Source: Anniella stebbinsi (taxonomy: Eukaryota; Chordata; Lepidosauria; Squamata; Anniellidae). Taken from it: a stretch of 64,000 bases of DNA. Shown in pieces: positions 43,725 through 56,900 of this stretch. Both the position numbers and the translations under genes were made by a program. Every line of letters begins with the position of its first letter. Position 1 is the stretch's first letter. The notes beneath the pieces were generated by a model. That model was not told the DNA's origin. It was given only the letters and a program-made list of their open reading frames with translations, and searched no databases. Where the stretch lies: the NCBI GenBank assembly GCA_029215795.1, contig JARDYH010000007.1:77573763-77637762 (forward strand), written 5' to 3'.

Positions 43725-44075
43725 GGCCTGATTCATTCATAATTATCTCAGTCTAATGCTTTATTAGACTGAAATCATTATGCCAAAACCAGGCCAAATA
43801 ATATTTCTGATGGTGACTCCTATGGACTAATTGGTTTCTGCCCAGAACAGAAGGAGCACATCTGCTCAGCTGTGCCCGATAGTTGCCATGACTTAGAAAT
43901 GGCATCTCAACTTTGCCTTCCTTCCTCTATAGTTGAAATCATAATAGAAAAATGCGTAGGATTATTTTTTTTTTATTAATACTGAAAATGTCTGTTTCCC
44001 ATTGCACTGTGAGTGCAGGATTGCCTTATTTCAAGAAATGTCTAATACCTCAATAAAGCTATTTTGATTTTTGCG
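43725..44075 (+). other. RPA2: RPA2 3' UTR with AATAAA at 44052-44057
   Basis: About 330-350 bases after the stop codon. A canonical AATAAA at 44052-44057 is followed by a T/GT-rich stretch, so cleavage is expected near 44070-44080. It is convergent with THEMIS2, whose stop codon is about 740 bases further on. Confidence 0.8.
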
Positions 44076-44813
44076 CGTCTTTTTTCTTTTCCTTTGGCTG
44101 GGAATATTGTGTCATCCAGTTATTTTATACAGCTTAGCTAGGGCACCTAGGGTACAGCGTGGCTACTATTGTGTCATGACTTTTAGGTTACAGTGTCTAA
44201 TGTAGAATCTTAACTGATGCATAACTCAGGTAATCCTAGTTCTAATTGCAGAGTCTTTACAGGTCTATGCTCTTATTTTTACTAAATGTAATACTTAGGC
44301 TAGGAATATCCCTCCAGGGGCTTCTGGTTGCACATTAATAAAGGGCCCCTTAACTGTTTTACCCTGTTGAGGCCAGTGTACTATGTTCTGAATAGCTGCC
44401 TCTAGCTTGACTTCATGCTCTCGTTGGATGAAACAGGTAGTAGTGCTTCTAAAAAAAAGTCCTTGTTGCCAATATTAAGCGTACAGAAGCAAAGAACATG
44501 GCATTTCCCTCATCCTTCAGGTCTTTGGCAGTGTTGTTTGCCATACTGGAACCCAACGTTTTTTAAATCATGCTTCGCTATCAAACATGACAACTGATTG
44601 TGACCTTTGAGGCTACAAGGAAAGCATTTACTTTCTAGGGAAGGGAGATAGTGGAGCATTTATGCTAGTTTGGCCAATCTGCTGTTTCTCCCAGCTGTTG
44701 TCTCTAAAGCAAGGCCATTGCTGCCCGCCAAAAAATAATGGGGAAAAGTTGAGAACTTTTATGACAGTGGGGAGATAGGATTGAAAAGCGGCCGTAGCTT
44801 CGTAACAAAAACC

Positions 44814-44914
44814 TCAGTGTTTAATAGTGGCTCTTTGTATTTTGTGAACAACTTGTTTCACCCTGTCGTCAATTTCTTCATAGTCATGATCCGAATCATC
44901 GGGAAAAGTTGTGC
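44814..44914 (-). CDS. THEMIS2: THEMIS2 exon 6 (terminal)
   Basis: Acceptor TTTTCCCCAG, 101 bp, TGA at 44816-44814. Encodes TTFPDDSDHDYEEIDDRVKQ and ends ATIKH. The acidic DYEEI motif corresponds to the conserved human C-terminal DEHDYEEI, a possible tyrosine phosphorylation and SH2 site. Confidence 0.9.
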
Positions 44915-47900
44915 CTGGGGAAAAAAAGATTTATTTAAAATATCAAAAACAGCTCACTTTTTTGATTTGAAGTCCACAAGGTGGTGTACAGCAGTAAAAA
45001 CAATGCATTTCAAAACATAATTGAGCAACAACTTCTAAAAGGCCGGCAGTAAAAGAAAACGCAACAATGCCCTAGGAGGGCAATAAATTCTCAGCAGTCC
45101 AAAATGCCCTCTGGATTAACTATGACTTAACCTGCTGTATAAATTTGGTTGCTTTGATACGTTGGCTGCTTTTAATGTAATTGGTGTAAGGGAAGAACTA
45201 AACATACTTGCAGGTTGTTTCCAGGGCTTGGTGGGCTTCTGGAATCTTTGAAGACCATATTCTATCTTGTACTGGTTCGGTGTGTTCACGGTACCATAAT
45301 CTATGCTCATTTTCTTGGGCCCGGAGAACAGTTGATTTTCAGGCTCTTGAGACACACTGTTGGACTTGGTGGAAGGCAACTGGTACAGGAAAACAGAACA
45401 GGCAAGTTTATTCAAAATTTGAGAAGCCCCAAGTCCCCAGAAGTGTGGGGAATACCCATAGATTGGAGGGAGGGATCTACTTCTGTTTTGGTTTGATCAC
45501 ATTTTTTGGAAGCCATAATCAGCAGGCTGTTGATTGATCCAGAGCTGCTCACTTACCTGTTGACAGTAGAACAGGAGGGGAAAAACTACCTTGGGGGGGG
45601 GGTACACTTTGTTTCTTACTAGAACTCCAAGATCCAGCATCTGGTGTCTGGTACAAAAGACATGCACTTAGAATTAAAGAATTTCGAACCCATGGATTTG
45701 TTTTGAGTAGAGTACCAAAACTGAGCAGAGTTCACGGTCTTTCCATGCAAAAATTCACTGCTGGTTATGCCAAGCTTCCATCATTTTGGCAGCATAATAG
45801 GGGTGTTGCTTCTGTTAAGTAATTGAGAGTCCGAAATTCTTGCCTATTGACTGCAAATCACCCTGTATTCATTCACTCACACACAGTGTGTGCAGCAATT
45901 GGAGTTTTTACAAGCTTAATTGCAATGGAGGAGGAGCAACTCTGTGGGGGGGGGGAAAGGGGGTTTGCAGTGCATGGAGAGGGATGGGTTAACCCTCTGC
46001 TCCCCAGCTGCAACACCCCCACCATCCCACTAAATTGGTCCCCCGCTAGAATTGGGTTTGAAAAAAGCTCCTATTGGCTCCGATTTCCAGGTGGTGTGTC
46101 ACCCAAATCTTTCAGCAAGGATCAAGCTCAGTTGATCTTATTCAAAAGAGCCAGATTCAAGGACAGGTGACCCAGGTGATTGTCTCTGGGGAACACTGGG
46201 CTTGGGGCACCTGTCAAAGGTTGTTTGCTCATCTTTTTACTTAGCGGAAATAACTAGTATAAACAATTCATGTTTACTTGTAAAGCTGTCAACACTGAAC
46301 TGCTTGCCCAGAATTGTGGTGGTGGTGGTGGTGGTGGTGGTGGTGGTGGTGATTATTATTATTATTTGCAAAATTTGCAACTTCAATGCCCGTTCAACAA
46401 ATCATGTGTGTGAAAGAAAGATCAATTGTGAGCTGTTCCATGCATGCAAATTCGTCATCTTATGTGACAGGAATTGGTTCAAATTCTGCATCAAAGTCAT
46501 GACATGGGCATCGAATTCATTTTGTAAAGGGGATTCGAAAGATGCAACACATGGAACAGGGGATGTCGAACTTGCTCTTCATCTGGGATGCTGTTCAGTC
46601 TAGGGCCAGCGCCAGCCCCAATCTTAAATTGGTATCATTTACTCTGCTCCTAGCAACAATGTGGAATGTGGGTTTCCGACTGTAGGCTGTTTCTCTCTGT
46701 TAAGGGAGTCTTTGCTTTTGGATGAGGCCTGCATGTGTGTCACAGCAAGCACCATTTTAGAAGTAGCATCTCCTCCTGAGGAAAAGCAGAGGAGCAGCAA
46801 GCCTGGCATCAGGGATCAACACCTTTGGGCAGCTGCTAACAGCCAAAGCCCCTAGAAAGGCCCACTGGCTACCTTGTCGCTAATCCAAAATGCCACCTAC
46901 AGCCCCTCAGGGCCCCTCTCAGTATTGGAGGGGCCAGGTAGCTGTGGATGGTGCCCGCCATTTTAATCCCTTCACAATACTTCTGAAGCCCTCATGTAGT
47001 GTTACCTCAGAGCAAGGCTACGTTGTGGTTTCAGAGGCACTGTGAGGGAATTTAAATGGCCGGCGCCAATAGTAGTGCTTGCTGGCTAGACCAGCATTAG
47101 TTTTTGCTCCTGTTGCTCCTGTTGCTCCTGCCTGCCACTGCTGAAAAGCCCAAGAGAAAGGACACCGAGAGCCCTGGAAGGAGGAATTACTCTTCTAAGA
47201 TGCTTGCCATCCATCGATTTTGAAGTAAATGTAAAAACACTGACAATTAAGATTTTTGTTTTAAAATATGCTGCTTGATCAATCACGGGCACCTTTTTTA
47301 AAACCAGTCAAAAGAATTTAAATCCATTCATTCAGTGATTCCCAATCCAAGGTCCCCAGATGATGTTGGACTCCAGCTCCTTCCATCTCTGACCACTGGC
47401 CATGCTGACTGAGGCTGAAGTCCAACAATACCTAAGGACCTAAGATTGGGAACCTCCAGGCCTCTAACCCATTACAACCCTAATGTTTCTGCTTTGCAAT
47501 AACACATTATTGCCGTGCATTTCTTCACTTCTCACCCATTCCTGTTGCCCAATACCTTAGCGTTTTTTGCTGCATCCTTCTCCCCTTCAATGGCCTTCTG
47601 AGCATCCTTTTTGGGTTTGGAGTCCTTTCGCTTTGGTGGTCTTGGAGGTGCTGGCCCACTGCTGGGCAGCTGCTTCAGCAAAAGATAATAAAAGGCCTCG
47701 GTCAGCTCTTCTACACTGGGAGTGCTGGTAGGAGGTGTGGACTTTGTCGGATCTTGGGTGAAGAAGAGAGACATGTCTAGCCACTGGGGAGGGATCTCAA
47801 AGGCGAGGTGAGGCTCCTTAGCCAAGCTGATGGTGAGAAAAGGCTCTTGGAGCTGGACCTCTAGGGTCAGCACAGAGCAGCCACGTAGAGGATCAGGGCC

Positions 47901-50900
47901 ACAGTCACTGCAGATCACCTTGACCTCGCAAGGCAGCTGGAGGTGCTCTACTGCCTCGGCCAGGGTGTATCTCCTGCTGTCACGGACATCCTCCACAAAG
48001 CCAGCATCCAAGAACAGGGGCACCTGGATCCGCTCCCTGTCTTCATCTCCGTTGTCCCTGCAGCACACAAGCATGTCTGTGCTTGAAAGACTGTCAGCCC
48101 TCACAAAGCTCAGCACCTCTAGCCGGTCCCCTTCGCTGAACAAGGGAAACTCCCCGTCATTACTCTCATAGTCCTTGGTGACCACAACCTGCAGTTTCTT
48201 GCCTGTGGTTAAGCTGAGGGCCAGCTCTGAAGTGGAGGAGAATTTGCGTGGGCTTCGGCGGAAGCGGCCCTCGTAGCTGCTGGAGATGAGGAAGTGGCAG
48301 GTCCGGGTCTTTCCTTTGCGGGCGGAGGCCAGGATCTTCCAGGATGACGCCTTGCCATGGATGTGAATCCGCTGGCCCTTGTGCAAGCAGGAGGTCCAGT
48401 CGCTTTGGAAGATGGACAGGCTCTTGGGGCCTTCAAGGAGCTCAGCCTCCACCGGCAGCAACATCTCCATCTCTAGGACCTCGCTCAGCATCAGTGGCTT
48501 GATGAAGTGGATGTGCTGAGACTCTGCAGTGACGTCAACCACCTCAACATCCAGCGTTGAGTTGATTTTCACAACATTGTTTCGAACTGGAGGAGAAAGT
48601 GTGACTTTGTCAACAAAATCCCAGAGAAGATACAGTTGTCCAATCATGATACGATCCCTCCAAAAAAGAACCACATCACCAAAAAAAAGCGGGTGATGAT
48701 TTGCATGAAATTTGCATGTGCTCATTTATGTGTATAAATGCACATTTTGAAACAATTACTCTAATTTAAACAGAAATACAGTCCATTGTGTAGAAGACTA
48801 TGACTGGGTGACCTCTGTGCCTGCCTATACGATTTGCTGTTCCGGTGCTCATTGTAGATGGGCAACAGTTTTCACGGTCCTTTATCTTTCAACTGGAATT
48901 GGACAAGACAGTCCTTCAAATAGAGCATCATCCTTTGGCAGCCTTTCAAATAGGGGATTGTCCTCTGTAAAAAAGGGCACGTGACCACCCTAAGATGTCC
49001 ATTGACATGAACCTACAGAAGCCCTTTACAAGGTCCCCCCACTCTTAGTGAAGCTGGGAGGTTGTGTTTTTTTTGAAAGAGTTGGGAGTTTTTGTTTTTT
49101 GTTTTAAATGTCGGTGCTCAAAGTATGGAACTCCTTTCCAACCTAGATATGTCAGCCTGGTGTCTTAGGCTCCTGACATGGCCAGCCCTACTATTAGGCA
49201 GAGTGAGACCTGGCTGATTCAAGCAACAGATTTGATGTGTCATGAAAGGGCTAGTTATTTCACTGAATTTATTATAACTATATTTTTAGTGCCAGGGAGA
49301 GGCCCTTGTGAGATTTTCTGCTTCAACTGCCAAATAACTGAACTGCTTTTGGATGCTTGTGCACCTTGACTTGGAGGTGGGGAGCATTTTGCTAGTCTGC
49401 CTCAGGCGGCAAAATCTCTTAGGTCAGCTTTGAGACTCCAAATACAAGCTATCATGTTCTCTCAAGCCTTTAATCGCTTTTTAATGCTGCCACCCTTTTT
49501 AAAATGCCTGACTTTGTTTTTATCAGAATTGTTTGTTTATTTATTGTCTGTATTTTATTTCTATATCACTCCTTATCAAGTCAGATTCCAGGGTGGCTAT
49601 GCACCCTCTTTTACAAAGGACTGTCCTCTATTTGAAAGGCTGTCCTGCCTGGTGCCAGTTTAAAGATACAACTGTTGCCCATCATCTGTTTGCACATGAA
49701 CAGCAGATTGAACAGGCAGGCACATAGATCATTTGGCCACAGTCTTCTGCACAATGGTCATATTATTATATTTCTGTTTAAATTATAATAATTTCTAATT
49801 TTGCATCTATACCTAGGTTAGCATATGCCAATTTTATGCAAATCTTTTGTCTTCCCTTTTGGTGATGGATTTCCTCTTTTTCGGCAATGTGCAAGTGACC
49901 TTTGTAATGGTGGTGTACAACACAATAGATAAAATTATTTAAATAAATCTTACAATAAAACATTAACTTCAAATGACGATAATAATAAAGGAGAGCAAAA
50001 TTACAAGGCAGACATTATTACACTAATAAAAACATTATTATTTTATTTTATTATTACACTAATAAAAACACCTGGGTAAATAAAAAACGTCTTATCCTGG
50101 CACCAAAAAGATTGTAAAGAAGATGCCAGGTGAACCACTGGTAAAAATGTGCCAAATTCAGGGCACCTTCACTGAGAAAATCCATTTCCTTTTGTGCTTA
50201 AAATAGCACACGTTCGCTAAGGGAGGCATTTGGAGTAGGGCCTCTGAGAAAGATCTTAAGACTTAGGCTGCCTCTACACCAGAGGTTTAAAGCTCTTTCA
50301 AGTCTCATTAAAAATTTTACCTCTACATGAGCAGAGTGCAAATCGGGAGTTGAGGCATGTTATCTATCCGATTATGCGCATTATCGAATGCGCGTTAAAT
50401 AGTGAGCTTTATTTTACTGCGGTCCGTTAAAGCGCATTTTGACTATGTGAACAAGCGATTCTCCGCATTAACTATTTCTAAAGCGCATTTCAAACAACCG
50501 GTAAGGCCACCAGTTGTGTGCTTAATTACCTCCTGCGTACAATTATTTAACCATAAAGCACTTCCGAGAAGATGCGCATAATTGGAGAACCAGGCGTCAA
50601 ACCGAATTCTTGTAGCGGGGGTCACAGCCAGGCAGGAACAACCAGGTATATGGATATCAAGTCATTTAGAGCTTTAAAATCGCAAGGACCAGCACCTTGA
50701 ATGATTTGCCTTCTAGATGCCAGCTAGTTTTGCCTTTTTATCTGTGATTTATTGTTAAGTTTTTGCTTTACATTTGATGGAATGTTTAACTGTCAGTGTG
50801 AGCTGTCTTGAGGCTGTTGTGAAAGGCAGGATAAAATACCTCAACTATATAATAAGCAAATAAAAGGCTGGAAATAAGGAGAGGTAGGTAATGGAGCCTG

Positions 50901-53900
50901 AGATGTCCGGAGGGGTTGGGGAAGCTCCCCCCGAGTGCTCTCTTTTCCAGTTTAACAATAAGCCCAGTTTAGTCTATACACTTAAGCAATATACTTACAA
51001 TGCATTATTGCTTCCACTTTATATACAGGATAGAGCTCGAACTCACTCCAGCCAATTTCGGCACATTTCAGCCTCTTCCGCCGCATGGCTGTCGACTGCA
51101 AGATCTCCCGGAGCGTATAGAGTTTTTGCTGCTGACTGTCGGAGGAGTTGGCTTTGCGGAAAAGAACAGGTTTCCTCTGGTTTCCACATGGTGGTTCTGA
51201 GCTGGGCTGAAAAAGACCTGAGAGATTTGCAAGGCCAGAGGGTTTGTTTTGGTTTTAGAGAAGATATATGCCACCCTTTACTACATTTTTTTTCAGAGTG
51301 GCTTGCAAATAAAGCTCAAAACGGAACACATTGGAAAGCAACAATGAGATTTTTTTTTTAAAAAAGCAAAAGAAAGCACCATAAAATAAACAGCACAGAA
51401 AAAACTGAGACTTTAAAAAGCCCAGGAAGTATCATGAAAGCATCTTTGCCTGCTGTCAAGAAGACATGGCAGTAGATGCCAGGAGAGCATTCTACAGGCA
51501 CAGCTGCGCCACTCAGAAGGCTCATTTCTCCCCATTGCAACTTCTCTGGTCTCTTTGTACTTCGGGTCGCCATTGTACTGTACTGATTGAAACTGCTCTT
51601 GATTCATGTTGTTGTCAGATCAGAATTTTTTACAGGAGAGGGTTAATGGAGCCCGAAGGACTGTTGGAGCCTCCCTTAAGAGTCCTGGCAAACTTGCCAA
51701 GACCATATTTTGTTAGAAAGATTGCTGATGGCTTTCAATAGCTGGATTTTCTTCAAGTCTTTTGAACTGGAAAGGGTGGAAAGGGGTGGGCGGAAGGTAA
51801 ATAGGGATCAGATCTCTAGTTGATTCGCAGTAGTTCTCAACGGGTCTCTCATTCCAAATACTTTAAAACTGAGGTGGGCTTGTGGCCTTCCAGCTGTGTT
51901 GGGCTACAGCTCCCATCATTCCCAGCCAGCATGGCCTATGATGGGAGTTGTGGTCAACACACCTGGAAAGCATGAAGTTGGGGAGGGCCCAAGGGAAGCG
52001 ACTTCAGCTGAGATCCAATTGGCACACTCTTCTCCCCGTGGTCAATTTTGTTCAGTCTCTGCATCAGAAGAAATTGAAAGATACAATCACACCCGCTGTA
52101 GAGGCATGTCAGACTCAGTTACCTGCCCACGACAGAGACTGGGGTCTTCACATATGTGTCTGCATTGCTTACTTGCAACTAGTGGCGCAGTGGTAAATTT
52201 TGAAGTACTAGTGCTCATTATGAAGGTCCCTATAGACACATCCCTAAGGGGTGTCCAAAAACCCAGGCAGCTGTGTTGATCCATATCAACAAACTAATTA
52301 TAGCAGTTTTTATCTCCACCAGGGGCAGGTCAAGCCACCACACAGCAATTTGCATTTCAATTCATTTCCCCCACAGCTACCTTAAGAATTGCAGCTCAGC
52401 TCAGAGGGAACAGGGAATTTGGAGGGTGGGGGGGTGGGGGTGGCGAATGCAACCAGCTTCCGTATGATCAAAAAAATGTACCATTGCATCCCTGGGAGTC
52501 CTGCCTCTTTTTCACCACTGCTTACAACAACCCTGTTAGTTAGGGTGCATCACTCCCAATATGGCGATGGAGGGCCTGATACTGGAAGATGGAGACTTGC
52601 CAAAAGCCATCTAGAGGATTCATGTTTGGGATGAGGTTTAAATCAGGGACTTGGAAGCTCACATTTGTAGCAGCCTCAGGCTCAGTTCACATGCATCAGT
52701 CCCTTCATCCATCTAGGCCAGTATTGTCTACTCTGACACATTGGCTCTCCAAGGTCTCAAGCAGAGAAGGGTCTTTCTCATCACCCAAGACCTGATCCTT
52801 TGAACTGGAGATGCCAGGGATGGAAGCTGGGACCTTATGAATACAAAATACATGCTGTATCACTGAGCTATGGTCCAGTACAACAGAGCACAGGATGCGT
52901 GCATACCTTTAAAATCCAGTGGAAGCTCAAAACTGTGGTCATTCTGCACATTCTTGCAGGTAACGTTCTGGAGTTGAACATCCACAATTTTCATCAAGTC
53001 TCCTGTTGATAAGCAGCACTCGCTGCCCCAGAGTTCGTAAATGGATCCTGCAGAAAGTTGAGATTTTGATCAGTGTGTGAATGAAAGTGACATATTGGCT
53101 CAGTTCAGGCAACATGTTTCTCAACAGTGGTTTTTAGAACTCCATGGTGGAGCTTTCACATCACTGTTGAGAAATGTGTTGTCTGGCAGGAAAACTCCGC
53201 GCAACGGTGGATTTTATTTGGAAAACACTCCACGCAGAATATCCACATTGTTCAGAGGAGAGTTTCTGCACAACCGTTGTGTTGCATGTTGTGTGGCGGG
53301 CTCTGTGGAGTTTTCTGTTGTGTTGAGTTGACTTTTCCCACTGGCTACAGAGTTCCCTGGCAAGAGTGACGAAAGGAGTGAGTGCCCCTTTAGGAGAGCT
53401 GCAGGGATTGTTTATTTTGCTGCAATGGCTGATGGGATACCATCGGGAGGACCAGGGGAGGAGAGAAGGCAGAGGAACTGTCAATCAAACGTCATGATGG
53501 ATTTTACTCAACTCCACAGTAGCCCACAGTCACGCAACAGTGGAGTTAGAACATTTTGTGTGGGGAGTACCCCCTAAAACTGCAACCGTTGAGTGGAGTT
53601 TTCACATTGCGTTGACTAACGTGTTGTCTGAACTGAGCCATTGTAAGGTAGAGGTGTTGAGCCTCTTCAGCCAGGAGTCGAATTCAACTTTGGAGTTCTA
53701 CCAGCCCTTGTTTCTGAAAATGACTTATCCCCGTTTATTTAACTGCACAATCCTATGCATGTCTACTTGGAAGTCCATTGAGTTCAATGGGGACAAAGTC
53801 TCTAAAACAGAGAAAAACCAATGAGTAAGACAAATTGGCTGCTAGGAGCAAACATTTTAGATGTTTTGCTTGTTTACATCGCGCTTCAGAAGTACAATTG

Positions 53901-56900
53901 GGACAAGGCAGAGAATTATACAATATAGGGAAAGTATCAAGTGTGAAACTGAAAGAAATTATATGCTCCTAGCTAGTCCAAATGCTTATTTAGCAATTTA
54001 AACAGGCCTTGGTAGTTAGATTAATTAGCCCTGTTTAGGAAATATACAAAAGACCAATGGAAAACTTGACTTAAATCCAGTTTGGTGTCTCTCCCACACC
54101 CATTTACAACATAAGCCTTGATTTTAATTGTCTTGATCCTAATCAATCCATTCTGGTGATTAATCTTCAGAGAACAGGAAAAACAGATGAAATATTACAC
54201 AATGACAAAACTTCTTTCATAGGTTGGTTTATCCTGGGGATTTCCGGAATGCAGAAAAGCAATTTCAACAGACAGAAACAGAGAGAGAAACTGACATCGT
54301 TCAGGCCTCACAGCAGATTAAGGACAAGTCTCAAGCTTCTAGATCTGTGCTATAACTGTTAGGCTGCCCTCCCATCCTTTCTCAGATCACTTTTCTATTC
54401 TTTCTTTCCCTCCCGCATCTAACCAAACACCCTTCTATCTCAGACATTTCCTGCTTGAGGCTATCATTTTGACATCTGACTTATAGACCAATGAAATGTG
54501 ATTCATACCGTTATGGCCCCCATAGAGACGAAGGAACTGTTGGATGTCTGTCCATCCCTCTCACCCACACCCACAAACACACAAAAAGGACGCAGCTTAA
54601 GCTTGTCCAATTTGCATTTTCATTAGTTGTATACACCACCCCTATCTTGGTGTTGTCCTCTATTTTGAGTAGTCTTCGGTAGTCACCTACAACTTCCTTT
54701 TGACTGGTTGGCAGAGGAGAGAAAGGGGCCTGTTAAGATAGCCAGCCAGCACCCCCTATGCTCTGTTCTTCTTTTACCCAAAGCTCTGCAACCCAGCAGA
54801 ACAACTTCCTGTTTTTACATTCTGCCAGCCCAGCTGTTTCCCAATTTTCAAACTTCTCAGACTACATTGCCCCCCTTCTGCTTTATGACTTCCCTCCATC
54901 TCGTCTGCACACAGGCTAAAAGAAGCTTCTGCAGGATCTGATTGAGTAGAACAGCGAGAAAAATCAAGCGTTGAGTATATGTAGTACATACATATATATG
55001 TATATACCTGATGGAATGCCTTTCCCAACATGAACCTACCCGAACACTATGTTCAACATCTAAGGCCCTCCTCCGAGTGCCTACTCCGAGGGAAGCTCGG
55101 AGGTCAGCAACAAGAGAGAGGGCCTTCTCTGTGGTGGCCCCCCAATTGTGGAATGATCTCCCTGACGAGGCCCACCTGGTGCCAACATTGTTATCTTTTT
55201 GGCGTCAGGCCAAGACTTTCCTCTTCTCTCAGGCATTTGGCAATATCTGAGGAGCCTGGGGTTGGTTTGTTTGTTTTTGGTAGCTTTTTGGAGTGTTGTA
55301 GTGGTTTTAAATGTACAGATTGTGTGTATGTTGTATGTTTTTGCTGTTTTAATTTTGTATATTGTTTTTAATTGTTTTTAATCCTATGTAAACAGCCCAG
55401 AGAGCTTCGGCTATGGGGCGGTATACAAATGTAATAAATAAATAAATAAATAAATAATACAGAAAAGAAGAGGATGGGGCAATATGATAATCATCTTGAA
55501 ATATTTGAAGGGTTGTCACATAGATGATGCAGTAAATGTGCTGCCCATTGCTCCAAAGGATAGGACCCAAACTGACAGGTTCAAATTACAAGTAAGGGGT
55601 TTCGATTAAACATTAGGAAGGTGGAGCAAGCTGTACCACAGGTTTATAAGCAGAGGTGGATGGCCACCTATCAGGGGTGCTGTAGTAGAGGTGGAGGCTG
55701 GTAGCAGAGGAGAGAAAGGTGCAAATCACTTTGGATAGCTCCTTTCGAGCTCTGACTAGTTCTGATTGAAACCTGGAATGGTTTGCCTGTATTGGTGGTG
55801 GGCAAGACAAGGTGACATTTGGGGCCCCTTCCAGCTCTTCTAGGAGTCTAAACAAATATTATAAAAACAAAATCCCCCAGGCTGGCTGAATCCATGTCAG
55901 CTTTTGCAAATACTATTAAATACCACTACACTGAATGCTAGCCCAAAGGGTAATGCTTTACAGCTCTCCCAAAAAGTACATGGGATAGGACCTCTAAGGG
56001 TGTTTTGTAGTCAGGCACAGTGAATTAAGTGTGCATTGTCCCATTACGGATCATCCAGCCACCATATCCCCCCAAACTGGAAGGAATCCTGCTGCAGGCC
56101 TTGCCTCACCAAGCCAGTCTATTTGGCCTGTGGTGTCTCAGGTGAGGCCTCTCTCTGAAGTCCTGTCCCATGTAGGCTATCAGGGAGAGGAATTCTTGCT
56201 CTTAGCTTTGATCAGTGATTAGAGATAAGAGTGGGGATTCCACTGCACGCCCCTTCTCCCAATTGGAAGGCAACTGGTATTCTAAATGGTTTGCTCACTC
56301 CATTTCAAGACATGGGACAACAACCAAACACACCTTGATTAAGGCACAAGATGGAGGAGTCCTCCTCCAAGCAGCGCTTGGTTGGAGACGTAGTCCAGTT
56401 CTGAACCGAGCAGGATGTTTGAAAACAGTTTGAAAACAGTCTGTGGAATGTGCCCTGGGCCCCAACAGTTGTCAATACCATTGTAAACCGTTATAACGCA
56501 GTAGTGTAGATCCTGCCCTTGCTTCATTCCATGCAGGCTTTCCCCAGCCGGATGAGGTCAGTAGGCGGGTCCCTGTCCACCAGGGCTGGCATCAAGGCTA
56601 GGCATTGTAGGGCACCTGACAAGGGCCTATGTCCCAGCAGAGGCCCATTGACCAGAGCCCCCTAAAATTGCTCTTCCTCTACACCATTGCTACCTGGTTG
56701 CTCACCTGCCTCTCACTCTGGCATAGACAACAATGACGGTGGGAAAGGGAGCGGTAGATGGCATTGCCTACATGCTCATGGCTTTCTGCCTGTCAAGCAA
56801 GCAAATGGTAGCAATGATAAGAGGATGAGGACTAATAGCAGCTGGTGCCAACGGTGGTGAGAAGGTTGACCCAGCGATGGAGGGGGCCCTGGCCAAGAGA

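Noticed and set aside
50891..51361. A 156-codon plus-strand frame as a gene
   Set aside because: No recognisable domain, and its 3' half runs into repeat sequence. Only the other frame at 51.0-51.2 kb has any faint resemblance to a known family.
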